From contig JBBIOB010000014.1 in assembly GCA_037443565.1 (NCBI GenBank), forward strand, positions 1 through 58,263: a DNA stretch of 58,263 nucleotides. Direction: 5' to 3'. Within the stretch, counting starts at the first letter, position 1; every line of letters starts with the position of its first letter. This DNA is from Fervidifonticultor_A sp037443565. GTDB lineage: Bacteria > Sysuimicrobiota > Sysuimicrobiia > Sysuimicrobiales > Humicultoraceae. This document shows positions 8,671-15,803 of this stretch, one piece after another. Under the pieces are notes generated by a model. The model was not told where the DNA came from, did not search any database, and saw only the letters and a program-made list of their open reading frames with translations. Made by a program: the position numbers and the translations under genes.

Positions 8671-8692
8671 GCCCGCTGCCGGGCGGGAGGGC

Positions 8693-8698
8693 TACAAT
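8693..8698 (+). promoter_or_regulatory. Candidate -10 element for the intein-containing gene
   Basis: TACAAT lies 17 bp upstream of the GTG start chosen for the radical-SAM gene. Just before it is a small GCCCG/CGGGC hairpin (8671-8684). No good -35 hexamer is visible. The GTGAAT repeats sit immediately upstream, so the same regulator could touch both divergent promoters. Confidence 0.45.
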
Positions 8699-8715
8699 AG
8701 TGGGAGGTGAGGCGC

Positions 8716-10938
8716 GTGGCTACGGCCGCTCCCGGGCTCGGTGCCTTGCTCGATTCGCGTACGGCGCCGGGCGAGATCTACGAACCGCTGGCGGACGGCA
8801 GGCTCCGGTGCGTGGCCTGCGGACATCGGTGCGTGATCTTCCCGGGGCATCGCGGGATCTGCAAGGTCCGCTTCAACGACACCGGGACGCTCCGCGTGCC
8901 GTGGGGATACGTGGCGGCGCTCCAGTGTGATCCCACCGAGAAGAAGCCCTTCTACCACGTGCTTCCTGGGTCGAAGACGCTCACCTTTGGGATGCTAGGA
9001 TGCGATCTGCACTGCCCGTACTGCTTCACGCCAGACACGCGAGTCGTCACGGATCGTGGGGTTCTGCCGCTCGCCGAGGTGTCCGCGCGGAGTCGGCGGG
9101 TCCTGTCGACGCCACGAGGTGAGGTGGCCCGCCCGACGGGCCTGCGCGCCGTCACTGCGAGCGGGTATCTGCGCCCTGTCGTGCAGGTATTCAAGCACCG
9201 GTACGCCGGAAAGATCATCACGATCACTCCCTACTACCTTCCGGCCATCCGCTGCACCCCGGAGCACGGGATGTACGCCACGACAGATCCAGGCCAACCT
9301 CCAACGGAGCTCGAAGCAGCCCGGTTGACCGAACGCCACTTCCTCGCGGTCCCCCGCCGGTATCAGTTCTCGTCACCCCAGGCAGTAGACGTCCGTGAGG
9401 CGCTGGCGGGACACACTGCGGAATTCAAGACACCGCACAGGGTGCCTGCGGCGAAGGAACAACGCCCAGGCATCCCCGTGGTCATTCCGGTCGATGAGGC
9501 TCTTGCGCGCCTCCTGGGCTACTACTGTGCCGAAGGAGGGAGCCAGAAAGCCGCTGGCAGACCGAATAGCCACACCCTGACATTCTCGTTTGGTCCGCGT
9601 GAGGCTGCATTGGCCAATGAAACCCGCCGGCTGATAGCATCGGTCTTTGGGCTCCGGGCTTCACTCCGCAAAGGATCAACCACGCTGACGGTGACCGTGG
9701 ACAAGACCTCGGCTGCCATGCTCCTCAAGGCGCTCTGCGGCGAGGGGTCGGCTGGCAAGCGTGTTCCCGAGGTCCTGTTCGACGCGCCTCGGTCTGTGAT
9801 CGAGGCGTTCCTAGAGGCGTATGTCCGAGGAGACGGTCACCGGTATCACAATGGAAAGATCACGGTGACGACCAAGTCTGCCACCCTTGCCTACGGGGTG
9901 GCATGGTTGAGCCTGAAGACCGGTCACCTGGCTTCGATCTATGAGAACCGTGTGCCAGCCGAGCGGTCGATCGGCAGCCGGAGGGTCAGGCAGAGCCCTG
10001 CACAGTACACCATCGTCTGGTACGACAGCCCCGCAATCCGGCGAAAGATGGTGACAACCGAGGACTACCACCTTGTTCCGATCCGTTCGATCAAGACCTT
10101 GGACTACGAAGGGGACGTCTTCAACATGGAGGTTGAGGAGGAGCACAACTACCTGGCGAACTTCGCCCTGGTCGCGAACTGCCAGAACTGGTTGACCTCC
10201 CAGGCCCTGCGGGATCCCGTCGCCGGCACGACCCCCGACGATGTCACACCTGGGCAGCTTGTCACTCTTGCGCAGCGCTCCGGCGCGCAGCTCGTCGGCA
10301 GCTCCTACAATGAGCCGTTGATCACCGCCGAGTGGGCCGTGGCTGTCTTCAAAGAGGCACAGAGAGCCGGGCTGCGCACGTGCTTCATCAGCAACGGCAA
10401 CGCGACGCGCGAGGTCCTCACGTATCTTCGCCCATGGTGCGACGCCTACAAGATCGACCTCAAGGGCATGATGCAGAAAGGCTACCGGCAGTTGGGCGGG
10501 GTCCTCGAGCGCGTGTTGGAGACCATCAAGATGGTCCACGAGATGGGGTTCTGGATGGAGATTGTCACGCTGGTGATCCCGGGGTGGAATGACTCCGACG
10601 ACGAGCTCGCCGCCGCCGCCGGCTTCATCGCCTCGGTCTCGAAGGACATCCCCTGGCACGTCACGGCCTTTCACCCCGACTACCGGATGACCGACCGCGA
10701 CGCCACCTCCGTCCAGACCCTGCTGCGCGCGGCGCGCATCGGCAAAGCCGCCGGCCTCCACTACGTCTACGCCGGCAATGCGCCCGGCGGGGTCGGCGAT
10801 CTGGAGCACACCTTCTGCCCCGGCTGTGGCGCCGTGCTCATCGAGCGGTGGGGGTTCCTCGTCCAGAGGAACCGACTGGCCGCGACGGCGGGGCGTTGCC
10901 CTGACTGCGCCTATGCGGTCCCTGGGATCTGGACGTGA
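8716..10938 (+). CDS. amrS: AmrS-type radical SAM protein interrupted by an intein
   Basis: A 740-residue precursor that would splice to a radical SAM protein of about 354 residues, similar to AmmeMemoRadiSam-system AmrS. N-terminal cysteines lie in CVACGHRC and GICKVRF. The SAM cluster motif CDLHCPYC is at residues 96-103. The C-terminal half has SYNEPLI, FISNGN and LRPWCDAYKIDLKG. It ends in a zinc-ribbon-like CPGCG...CPDC pair. An in-frame intein occupies residues 103-488, so the third cluster cysteine is supplied by the +1 residue after splicing. The GTG at 8716 is preferred because GGGAGGTGA precedes it at proper spacing; GTG 8707 overlaps that site. The substrate is unknown, and AMMECR1 and Memo partners are not in this window. 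Confidence 0.93.
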   Translation: MATAAPGLGALLDSRTAPGEIYEPLADGRLRCVACGHRCVIFPGHRGICKVRFNDTGTLRVPWGYVAALQCDPTEKKPFYHVLPGSKTLTFGMLGCDLHCPYCFTPDTRVVTDRGVLPLAEVSARSRRVLSTPRGEVARPTGLRAVTASGYLRPVVQVFKHRYAGKIITITPYYLPAIRCTPEHGMYATTDPGQPPTELEAARLTERHFLAVPRRYQFSSPQAVDVREALAGHTAEFKTPHRVPAAKEQRPGIPVVIPVDEALARLLGYYCAEGGSQKAAGRPNSHTLTFSFGPREAALANETRRLIASVFGLRASLRKGSTTLTVTVDKTSAAMLLKALCGEGSAGKRVPEVLFDAPRSVIEAFLEAYVRGDGHRYHNGKITVTTKSATLAYGVAWLSLKTGHLASIYENRVPAERSIGSRRVRQSPAQYTIVWYDSPAIRRKMVTTEDYHLVPIRSIKTLDYEGDVFNMEVEEEHNYLANFALVANCQNWLTSQALRDPVAGTTPDDVTPGQLVTLAQRSGAQLVGSSYNEPLITAEWAVAVFKEAQRAGLRTCFISNGNATREVLTYLRPWCDAYKIDLKGMMQKGYRQLGGVLERVLETIKMVHEMGFWMEIVTLVIPGWNDSDDELAAAAGFIASVSKDIPWHVTAFHPDYRMTDRDATSVQTLLRAARIGKAAGLHYVYAGNAPGGVGDLEHTFCPGCGAVLIERWGFLVQRNRLAATAGRCPDCAYAVPGIWT
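9022..10179 (+). mobile_element. Intein (386 residues) with LAGLIDADG/DOD homing endonuclease domain
   Basis: Begins with Cys1 in CFTPDTRVVTDRG (block A) and has a block-B-like TPEHGMYATT. It ends with a block-F-like DVFNMEVEEEHNYLAN followed by LVAN, then Cys+1. The penultimate residue is Ala, not the usual His. A homing endonuclease sits inside, with LLGYYCAEGG (about residues 266-275 of the precursor) and FLEAYVRGDGH (about 365-375) as the two dodecapeptide motifs and KRVPE between. Both acidic positions look intact. The DNA is visibly less GC-rich than the flanking exteins, consistent with horizontal arrival. Insertion is exactly at the third Cys of the radical SAM motif. Confidence 0.93.
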
Positions 10939-11924
10939 TCGGAGCCGGGCCCGGGCCACCCACGCGGACCCTCTGGGCCCTGCTGACAGCGATCCTCATT
11001 CTTGCGGCTCCCCCCCGCCCAGGTCCCGCCGCCGCGCAGGAACACGAAGCACGGAGCAGCCAGGGGACCCGACAGTTTGGGGGACTGCACCGCACATACC
11101 ATCTCTACGTCCCGGCGGGGCTCGATGGTAACCGCCCGGTGCCCCTGGTCATCGTTCTCCACGGCGGCGGCGGAACCGGCGCCGGGATGGAGCAACTCAC
11201 GCGGGGCGGCCTGAACCGGCTGGCAGACCGCGATGGCTTTATCGTGGCATATCCCGACGGGCTCGATCGCCACTGGAACGACGGCCGGGGTATCCAGGCG
11301 TACCGCGCGCACCGAGAGGACGTCGACGACGTCGGCTTCATCACCGCGCTGGTCGAGCACATCGGGCGCACGGTTCCGCTCGACCGCGGGCGCGTCTACG
11401 CCGCCGGGATCTCCAACGGCGGCCTGATGTCGTTCCGCCTTGCGCGCGAGGCCACGACGAGGATCGCCGCGATTGCACCGGTGGCCATCGCCATGTCGGA
11501 GCAGATCGCGCGCATGCGCGCGCCCCAGCGGCCCGTCCCTGTCGTGCTGATCGCCGGCACGGACGACCCGCTGGTGCCCTGGGGCGGAGGTGAGATTGGG
11601 TTCGCGGGGCGGCAGAAGGTCGGGCGCGTACTCTCGGTCGCCGAGACCGTGCGGCACTGGGTGGTGCACAATCAGTGCCCGCCCTCGCCGGCAGTCGCGA
11701 CGGAGCCGGACCGCGATCCCCACGACGGCACCAGAGTGCGCCGCGAGGCGTACAGCCCCTGCCGCGACGGTAGCGAAGTCGTCCTGTACGCGGTGCTGGG
11801 GGGCGGGCACACCTGGCCGGGCGGCGCGCAGTACCTGCCCGCGCGGGTGATCGGACGCACAAGCCGCGACATCGACGCCAACACAGTCATCTGGGAGTTC
11901 TTCAAGCGACACGCGATGCGCTAG
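10935..11924 (+). CDS. Secreted poly(3-hydroxybutyrate) depolymerase/feruloyl-esterase-like alpha/beta hydrolase
   Basis: A 329-residue exported hydrolase of the LpqC/PHB depolymerase family. A signal peptide (LWALLTAILILAAPP...AAAQ) is followed by an oxyanion-hole motif VLHGGGGTG and a nucleophile elbow GISNGG, with Ser as nucleophile. GTDDPLVPW is the likely acid region and GGGHTWPGG carries the catalytic His. The family includes esterases acting on polyesters or hydroxycinnamate esters; the substrate here is unknown. It starts at a GTG overlapping the radical-SAM stop by 4 bp, so it is probably translationally coupled to a functionally unrelated gene. Confidence 0.88.
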   Translation: MIGAGPGPPTRTLWALLTAILILAAPPRPGPAAAQEHEARSSQGTRQFGGLHRTYHLYVPAGLDGNRPVPLVIVLHGGGGTGAGMEQLTRGGLNRLADRDGFIVAYPDGLDRHWNDGRGIQAYRAHREDVDDVGFITALVEHIGRTVPLDRGRVYAAGISNGGLMSFRLAREATTRIAAIAPVAIAMSEQIARMRAPQRPVPVVLIAGTDDPLVPWGGGEIGFAGRQKVGRVLSVAETVRHWVVHNQCPPSPAVATEPDRDPHDGTRVRREAYSPCRDGSEVVLYAVLGGGHTWPGGAQYLPARVIGRTSRDIDANTVIWEFFKRHAMR

Positions 11925-11936
11925 GGAGGAGCCACG

Positions 11937-12488
11937 ATGGAACTCGAGGGACTTCGCGGCGAGAAGGTCCGACTGGTCCCGGTGGACCGGGCGCAGCACT
12001 TCGACAACGCGATCCGGTGGTTGAACGATCCCGAGGTCACGCGCTTCATGCTGCTGACGACCGGGGTGACGCCCGGGATGGAGGAAGAGTGGTTCCAGCG
12101 GGTCCAGAAGCGCGACACCGAGTTCGTCTGGGCGATCGTGGACGAGCGCGGCCGGCACATCGGCTTCACCGGCCTGCACCGCGTCGACTGGAGGCACCGC
12201 AGGGCGACGAGCGGCATCGTCATCGGCGAGAAGGAGGCCTGGGGGCGGGGGTACGCCACCGATGCCATGCGCGTGCGCACACGGTTCGCCTTCGAGACGC
12301 TCAACCTCCACCGCGTGGAGTCAGAGGCCTACGCCGAAAACGAGGCAAGCCAGCGGGCGCTGGAGCGGGCCGGCTACATGCGCGAGGGCGTCTGCCGCAA
12401 GCGCGCGTGGAACGAGGGCCGATGGCACGACACCATCGCGTACGCCATTCTCGATGAGGACTACTTCACGGCGCGCGGCGGATCGTGA
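11937..12488 (+). CDS. GNAT-family N-acetyltransferase (RimJ/RimL-like)
   Basis: A 183-residue acetyltransferase. It has the typical RimJ/RimL start (EGLRGEKVRLVPVD), a central beta-strand region and the acetyl-CoA loop in EKEAWGRGYATDAM. The late signature NEASQRALERAGYMREG is common in this subfamily, which acetylates protein N-termini, antibiotics or small amines. GGGAGGAG lies directly ahead of the ATG. It follows the esterase by 12 bp and probably shares its transcript. The substrate is not readable. Confidence 0.9.
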   Translation: MELEGLRGEKVRLVPVDRAQHFDNAIRWLNDPEVTRFMLLTTGVTPGMEEEWFQRVQKRDTEFVWAIVDERGRHIGFTGLHRVDWRHRRATSGIVIGEKEAWGRGYATDAMRVRTRFAFETLNLHRVESEAYAENEASQRALERAGYMREGVCRKRAWNEGRWHDTIAYAILDEDYFTARGGS

Positions 12489-12504
12489 CCCGACGGCCCG
12501 CGCG

Positions 12505-12948
12505 TCAGAGACCGTGCCCCACGCCCTTGTGGCAGTCGAAACAGAACCTGACCCGTTGGGCGCCTGGCGGCTGCATGTGAATGACCAGCCGCTGGTGGCA
12601 GTGCTCGCAGTTCCGCTGCAGGGTCTCCTGGTTCGCGGCCTTGATCCGGATGAGCTGAACGTCCTGGAATGTGAACGCGTACGAGTGGAACCAACCGTTG
12701 CGCGCCTTCGAGGTGTACTTCCACGGGAAGCTCTCCGGCACGTGACACTGGTTGCAGGTGATGCTGCGGTGCGTGGCCACCGTCCACGTATCGAAGTTGT
12801 CCCGCATGATGTGGCAGTTCACGCAGGCCGCAGGGTCGTCTGAGAGGTACGAGTAGCCCTTGCCGTAGACGAACGTGAACACGCCCAGGCCGCCGACCAG
12901 GCCGACGGCTATCGCCACACCCAGGCTGAGGAGTCCCCAGGTGCGCAT
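12505..12948 (-). CDS. nrfH: NrfH-type membrane tetraheme cytochrome c
   Basis: A 147-residue NapC/NirT/NrfH-family quinol dehydrogenase. One N-terminal transmembrane anchor is followed by four CxxCH heme sites (CVNCH, CNQCH, CEHCH, CFDCH). It takes electrons from menaquinol and passes them to NrfA on the outer face of the membrane. It lies 9 bp after nrfA, forming a two-gene nrfA-nrfH order on the minus strand. The complete menaquinone operon at 22-31 kb fits this electron source. Confidence 0.95.
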   Translation of the reverse strand: MRTWGLLSLGVAIAVGLVGGLGVFTFVYGKGYSYLSDDPAACVNCHIMRDNFDTWTVATHRSITCNQCHVPESFPWKYTSKARNGWFHSYAFTFQDVQLIRIKAANQETLQRNCEHCHQRLVIHMQPPGAQRVRFCFDCHKGVGHGL

Positions 12949-12957
12949 GCCGTGCCC

Positions 12958-14259
12958 CTACGGCCTGGGCCTCGGCGCCCTCACCGCTGAGAGCTCTGCG
13001 CGCCGGGCGTGGTCGATCGCGTCGCCCAGGATCCGGACTGCCTCCTGGGGGCTGTGGAAGCCCATGCTGTTCTCGGCGCTGATGAAGTCCCAGCGCAGTT
13101 GGGCCTTGCGGTGCAGCCCACGGGCCTCGGCCAGGTTCTCGTCGCTGACGCCTTCGGCCATCGCCTTCTCGATGGCGGCGATGGCTGCGATGAGGGCCTG
13201 CTCACCCTGCGTCAGGAGCTGGTAGGTGCGGTCCTGGGCCTCGAGGATCCGGCCCCGCAGCTCCGCCTCGCTCTGGCGGTGGCAGGTCATGCACGTGTTC
13301 TCGATGTTGACCAGCGGCGTGCGGATCCAGTGGTCGGTGATCTTCACCGCGCCGACCCGCCGGTAGGGCATGTGGCAGTCGGCGCAGCCGACGCCGGAGC
13401 GCGCGTGGTTGCCCGTGGACCACAGCTCGAACTCCGGGTGCTGGATCTTGATCATCGGTGCTTTCGTGATGGCGTGCTCCCAGTCTTTGAACCCGAGCCC
13501 GTCGTAGTAGGCCTCGACCTCCTCGACCCTCAGCCCCTTCGCCCAGGGAAAGACCAGGTAGCGCCCCTCGCCGCGGAAGTGGTACTCCACGTGGCACTGC
13601 GCGCAGACATAGGATCGCATCTCCTGGCGCGTCGCGCGGCTGAGGTCGATCCCCCGGACCGCCATCGCCTCGGCGAAGGCCGGCCGGGTGATGCGCAGGG
13701 CCATCGTCTGCGCGTCGTGGCAGTCGGCGCACGTGACCGGGTGCTTGATGTCGTACCGTTCCACCAGGTCCTTCATCGGCGTGGCGTAGAACTGGGCGGC
13801 GCCGAGCTGCTGCATCAGGCGCGGCACGTCGCTGCTCTTGCAGGTCATGCAGGTACCGGGCTTCTGATCGCCGAGCCGCTTCGTCTCGAGCACATCCCGG
13901 AGCGTCCACATGTGCCCGCGCTCCTCGTTGTACTCGACGCTGAACGGGTACCCGGCGAAGATCTTGACGTAGTCAGGATGCTTCTCGAGCTTCGAGAACG
14001 CCTCCGAGCCTCCGTACCGGCCGTACTGACTGTACTGGACCAGTTCGGACGTTCGCATCGTCCGGATGTAGGCCTCGTACTGCGTGGGGAAGTTGCGGCC
14101 CCACACGGCGGGGTCGGGCTCGTTCTCGGCGATCTCGACGATCCGGAAGAAGGTCTGGCGGGCCTCCTGCTGCCGGATGGCAATCGTCACGAGGAGGGCC
14201 CCGATCAGCACTCCCGCCAGCAGGCCGACCCCTGCGATCACGAGCAACCGCACGCGCAT
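12958..14259 (-). CDS. nrfA: Ammonia-forming pentaheme cytochrome c nitrite reductase NrfA
   Basis: A 433-residue NrfA catalysing six-electron reduction of nitrite to ammonium. The catalytic heme motif CMTCK has lysine as ligand, followed by four CxxCH sites (CADCH, CAQCH, CADCH, CMTCH). An N-terminal hydrophobic segment (VIAGVGLLAGVLIGALLV) looks like an uncleaved anchor or signal. The ATG at 14259 is chosen because AAGGAG precedes it; a longer frame reaches 14373. A TTGACT hexamer on the minus strand (14368-14373) might be part of its promoter, but no good -10 is visible. Confidence 0.96.
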   Translation of the reverse strand: MRVRLLVIAGVGLLAGVLIGALLVTIAIRQQEARQTFFRIVEIAENEPDPAVWGRNFPTQYEAYIRTMRTSELVQYSQYGRYGGSEAFSKLEKHPDYVKIFAGYPFSVEYNEERGHMWTLRDVLETKRLGDQKPGTCMTCKSSDVPRLMQQLGAAQFYATPMKDLVERYDIKHPVTCADCHDAQTMALRITRPAFAEAMAVRGIDLSRATRQEMRSYVCAQCHVEYHFRGEGRYLVFPWAKGLRVEEVEAYYDGLGFKDWEHAITKAPMIKIQHPEFELWSTGNHARSGVGCADCHMPYRRVGAVKITDHWIRTPLVNIENTCMTCHRQSEAELRGRILEAQDRTYQLLTQGEQALIAAIAAIEKAMAEGVSDENLAEARGLHRKAQLRWDFISAENSMGFHSPQEAVRILGDAIDHARRAELSAVRAPRPRP

Positions 14260-14408
14260 CGACGACGGCTCCTTCCTCAACGCCTCTGTTGCGACACCTG
14301 CGGCCAAACCGCCGCACAGCTCTGCTTCTACCAACCCCCTTGGGATTCCCTGCAGCAATGGGGAGGGAGTCAAGCACGCATCCGGGAAATGCTCGTTGGC
14401 GATGCCGG

Positions 14409-15161
14409 ATGTCTAGCCACTTCACCGCTGTCGGATTTCCCGTGCGTGAGATGCGCGAGTACTGGGCGCTGGCCCGCCGCGCCTTGGCCTCAGGCGATCG
14501 TATCGAGGTCCCCGGAGGCCGGACGCTCGTCCGATGGGCCCCGGGCGGCGGTCCGGAGGTCTGGGCGCAGGCCGATGCCGCGGGTGACCCTGTGGCGGCC
14601 ACGCCGTTCTTTGCGACTGATGATATCTACCGCATCGCGATCACCGGCGCCGGCCGCTCGGACGACGAAGGGTTCGAGGGGTGGGTCGATGGGTGGCTCA
14701 ATCCCACCGAGCAGGACGAGCCGTACTCAGGCGCCTTCCCGCTCCGCGTGGACCTGGTGAACTACGCGGCGGTCCGCGCGCGCCTCCGGCCAGAGGCGCT
14801 GGTGTCCCTGCGGCTCGCGATCATCCTGCACGAGGCGCTGCTCTATCCCGACGCCCGGGCGTACGAGGCGGTGCAGCAGGTCTCGTACCGGCCACCGGTG
14901 CAGTCGTTCGCCTCCAGCATCCACGCATCGCTGGACGAGCCTGACAGCGCTGCCGACGCGACCGCGCTGGTGACCGGCTACGTGAGCGAGGCGCGCGCGT
15001 TGACGAATGCCGCCACCGGCGCGCCGTACTGGTGGACGCGCGTCGCGACCACCGAGGTGACGCTGTCGCTCGTCGCGGATCGCGGGGTGCTGCCCACCGA
15101 GCCGCGCGCGGGGATGGTGCTCGCTGGCAGCGGATGGGTCTTGGGCGAGGTCCTACCCTAG
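14409..15161 (+). CDS. Hypothetical protein
   Basis: I do not recognise this 250-residue protein. It has no signal peptide, membrane segment or cysteine motif. It looks like a soluble acidic alpha/beta protein with several Trp and Tyr clusters (EGWVDGWLNP, PYWWTRVATTEVTLSL). Codon usage matches the neighbours, and it fills the space divergent from nrfA, supporting a real gene. Start is uncertain: ATG 14409 has no clear ribosome-binding site, and the frame is open to 14289, where the extension looks like non-coding translation. Its last 9 bp overlap the convergent ndk gene. Confidence 0.62.
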   Translation: MSSHFTAVGFPVREMREYWALARRALASGDRIEVPGGRTLVRWAPGGGPEVWAQADAAGDPVAATPFFATDDIYRIAITGAGRSDDEGFEGWVDGWLNPTEQDEPYSGAFPLRVDLVNYAAVRARLRPEALVSLRLAIILHEALLYPDARAYEAVQQVSYRPPVQSFASSIHASLDEPDSAADATALVTGYVSEARALTNAATGAPYWWTRVATTEVTLSLVADRGVLPTEPRAGMVLAGSGWVLGEVLP

Positions 15162-15746
15162 CACGAGCGCTTCATCCACCCGGCGGTAGTCGTGCAGGTC
15201 CTCGGGTGCAAACCACAGACCGATCTCGAACGCCGCCTCGTCCAGCGAGCCCGAGGCGTGGATCAGGTTGCGCACCGGCCGCTTCTGGAGGTTGGCCACC
15301 GTGGGCGAGTCGGCCGAGAAGTCGCCGCGGATCGTGCCGGGGGCCGCGCGGAACGGCAGGGTGTCGCCCACGAGCTTGCGCACGACCGCGACCGCGTGCG
15401 TGCCCTCCAGCACGAACGCGACGACCGGACCCGACGCCACGAAGTCGATCAACCACTGCCGGACCTGCCGGCCGATGACCATCGGATCGTCGGTGCCGGT
15501 CTCGGCGCGCACGTCCCGGCCCGCGGCCTCGAACGCTTCGCGCGTCTTCCCGCCGAGCGTCCGCAGGAATCCCTCGTCCGAGGGGTAATGGCGCTCGAGC
15601 AGGGCGGCACCGGGACGGACCATCTTGAGGCCGGCGATCTTGAGACCCGCCCGCTCGAAGCGGCCGAGCACCTCGCCCACGAGCCCGCGCTGCACGCCGT
15701 CGGGCTTCAAGAAGACGAGGGTACGTTCGTGCCGTACGTCGGACAT
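15153..15746 (-). CDS. ndk: Nucleoside diphosphate kinase, long form with internal insert
   Basis: A 197-residue NDK transferring phosphate between nucleoside di- and triphosphates through a phosphohistidine. It starts with RTLVFLKPDGVQRG and has PGTIRGDF, and the catalytic His lies in RNLIHASGS. Usual bacterial NDKs are about 140 residues. Here some 45 extra residues sit between the HYPSDEGF region and FVASGPVVAFVLEG, plus a short insert before the catalytic His. The usual HxSDS reads HASGS. The longer architecture is known in some archaeal and deep-branching bacterial NDKs. Confidence 0.93.
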   Translation of the reverse strand: MSDVRHERTLVFLKPDGVQRGLVGEVLGRFERAGLKIAGLKMVRPGAALLERHYPSDEGFLRTLGGKTREAFEAAGRDVRAETGTDDPMVIGRQVRQWLIDFVASGPVVAFVLEGTHAVAVVRKLVGDTLPFRAAPGTIRGDFSADSPTVANLQKRPVRNLIHASGSLDEAAFEIGLWFAPEDLHDYRRVDEALVLG

Positions 15747-15786
15747 GCGTCACCTCCGACTAGTCGCGCGGGATCGGACCCGCCGG

Positions 15787-15792
15787 TATAAT
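15787..15792 (+). promoter_or_regulatory. Consensus -10 element close to the DUF3048 start codon
   Basis: A perfect TATAAT ends only 11 bp before the ATG at 15804. The predicted transcription start would leave a 5' leader of about 5 nt, with no room for a ribosome-binding site. This is consistent with leaderless translation. No -35 hexamer is clear. Confidence 0.5.
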
Positions 15793-15803
15793 CTTACTCG
15801 TCT

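Noticed and set aside
9022..10179. Possibility that the insert is a group of native domains in the radical SAM protein
   Set aside because: Cys1, the terminal Asn-Cys junction, block A/F-like motifs and two dodecapeptides all fit an intein. Removing it restores a continuous CxxxCxxC-Q-N-W sequence typical of AmrS.
13009..14760. A 583-codon open frame on the + strand opposite nrfA
   Set aside because: It is antisense to the clearly identified pentaheme nrfA gene. Long antisense frames are expected at this G+C content, and the translation has no recognisable family.
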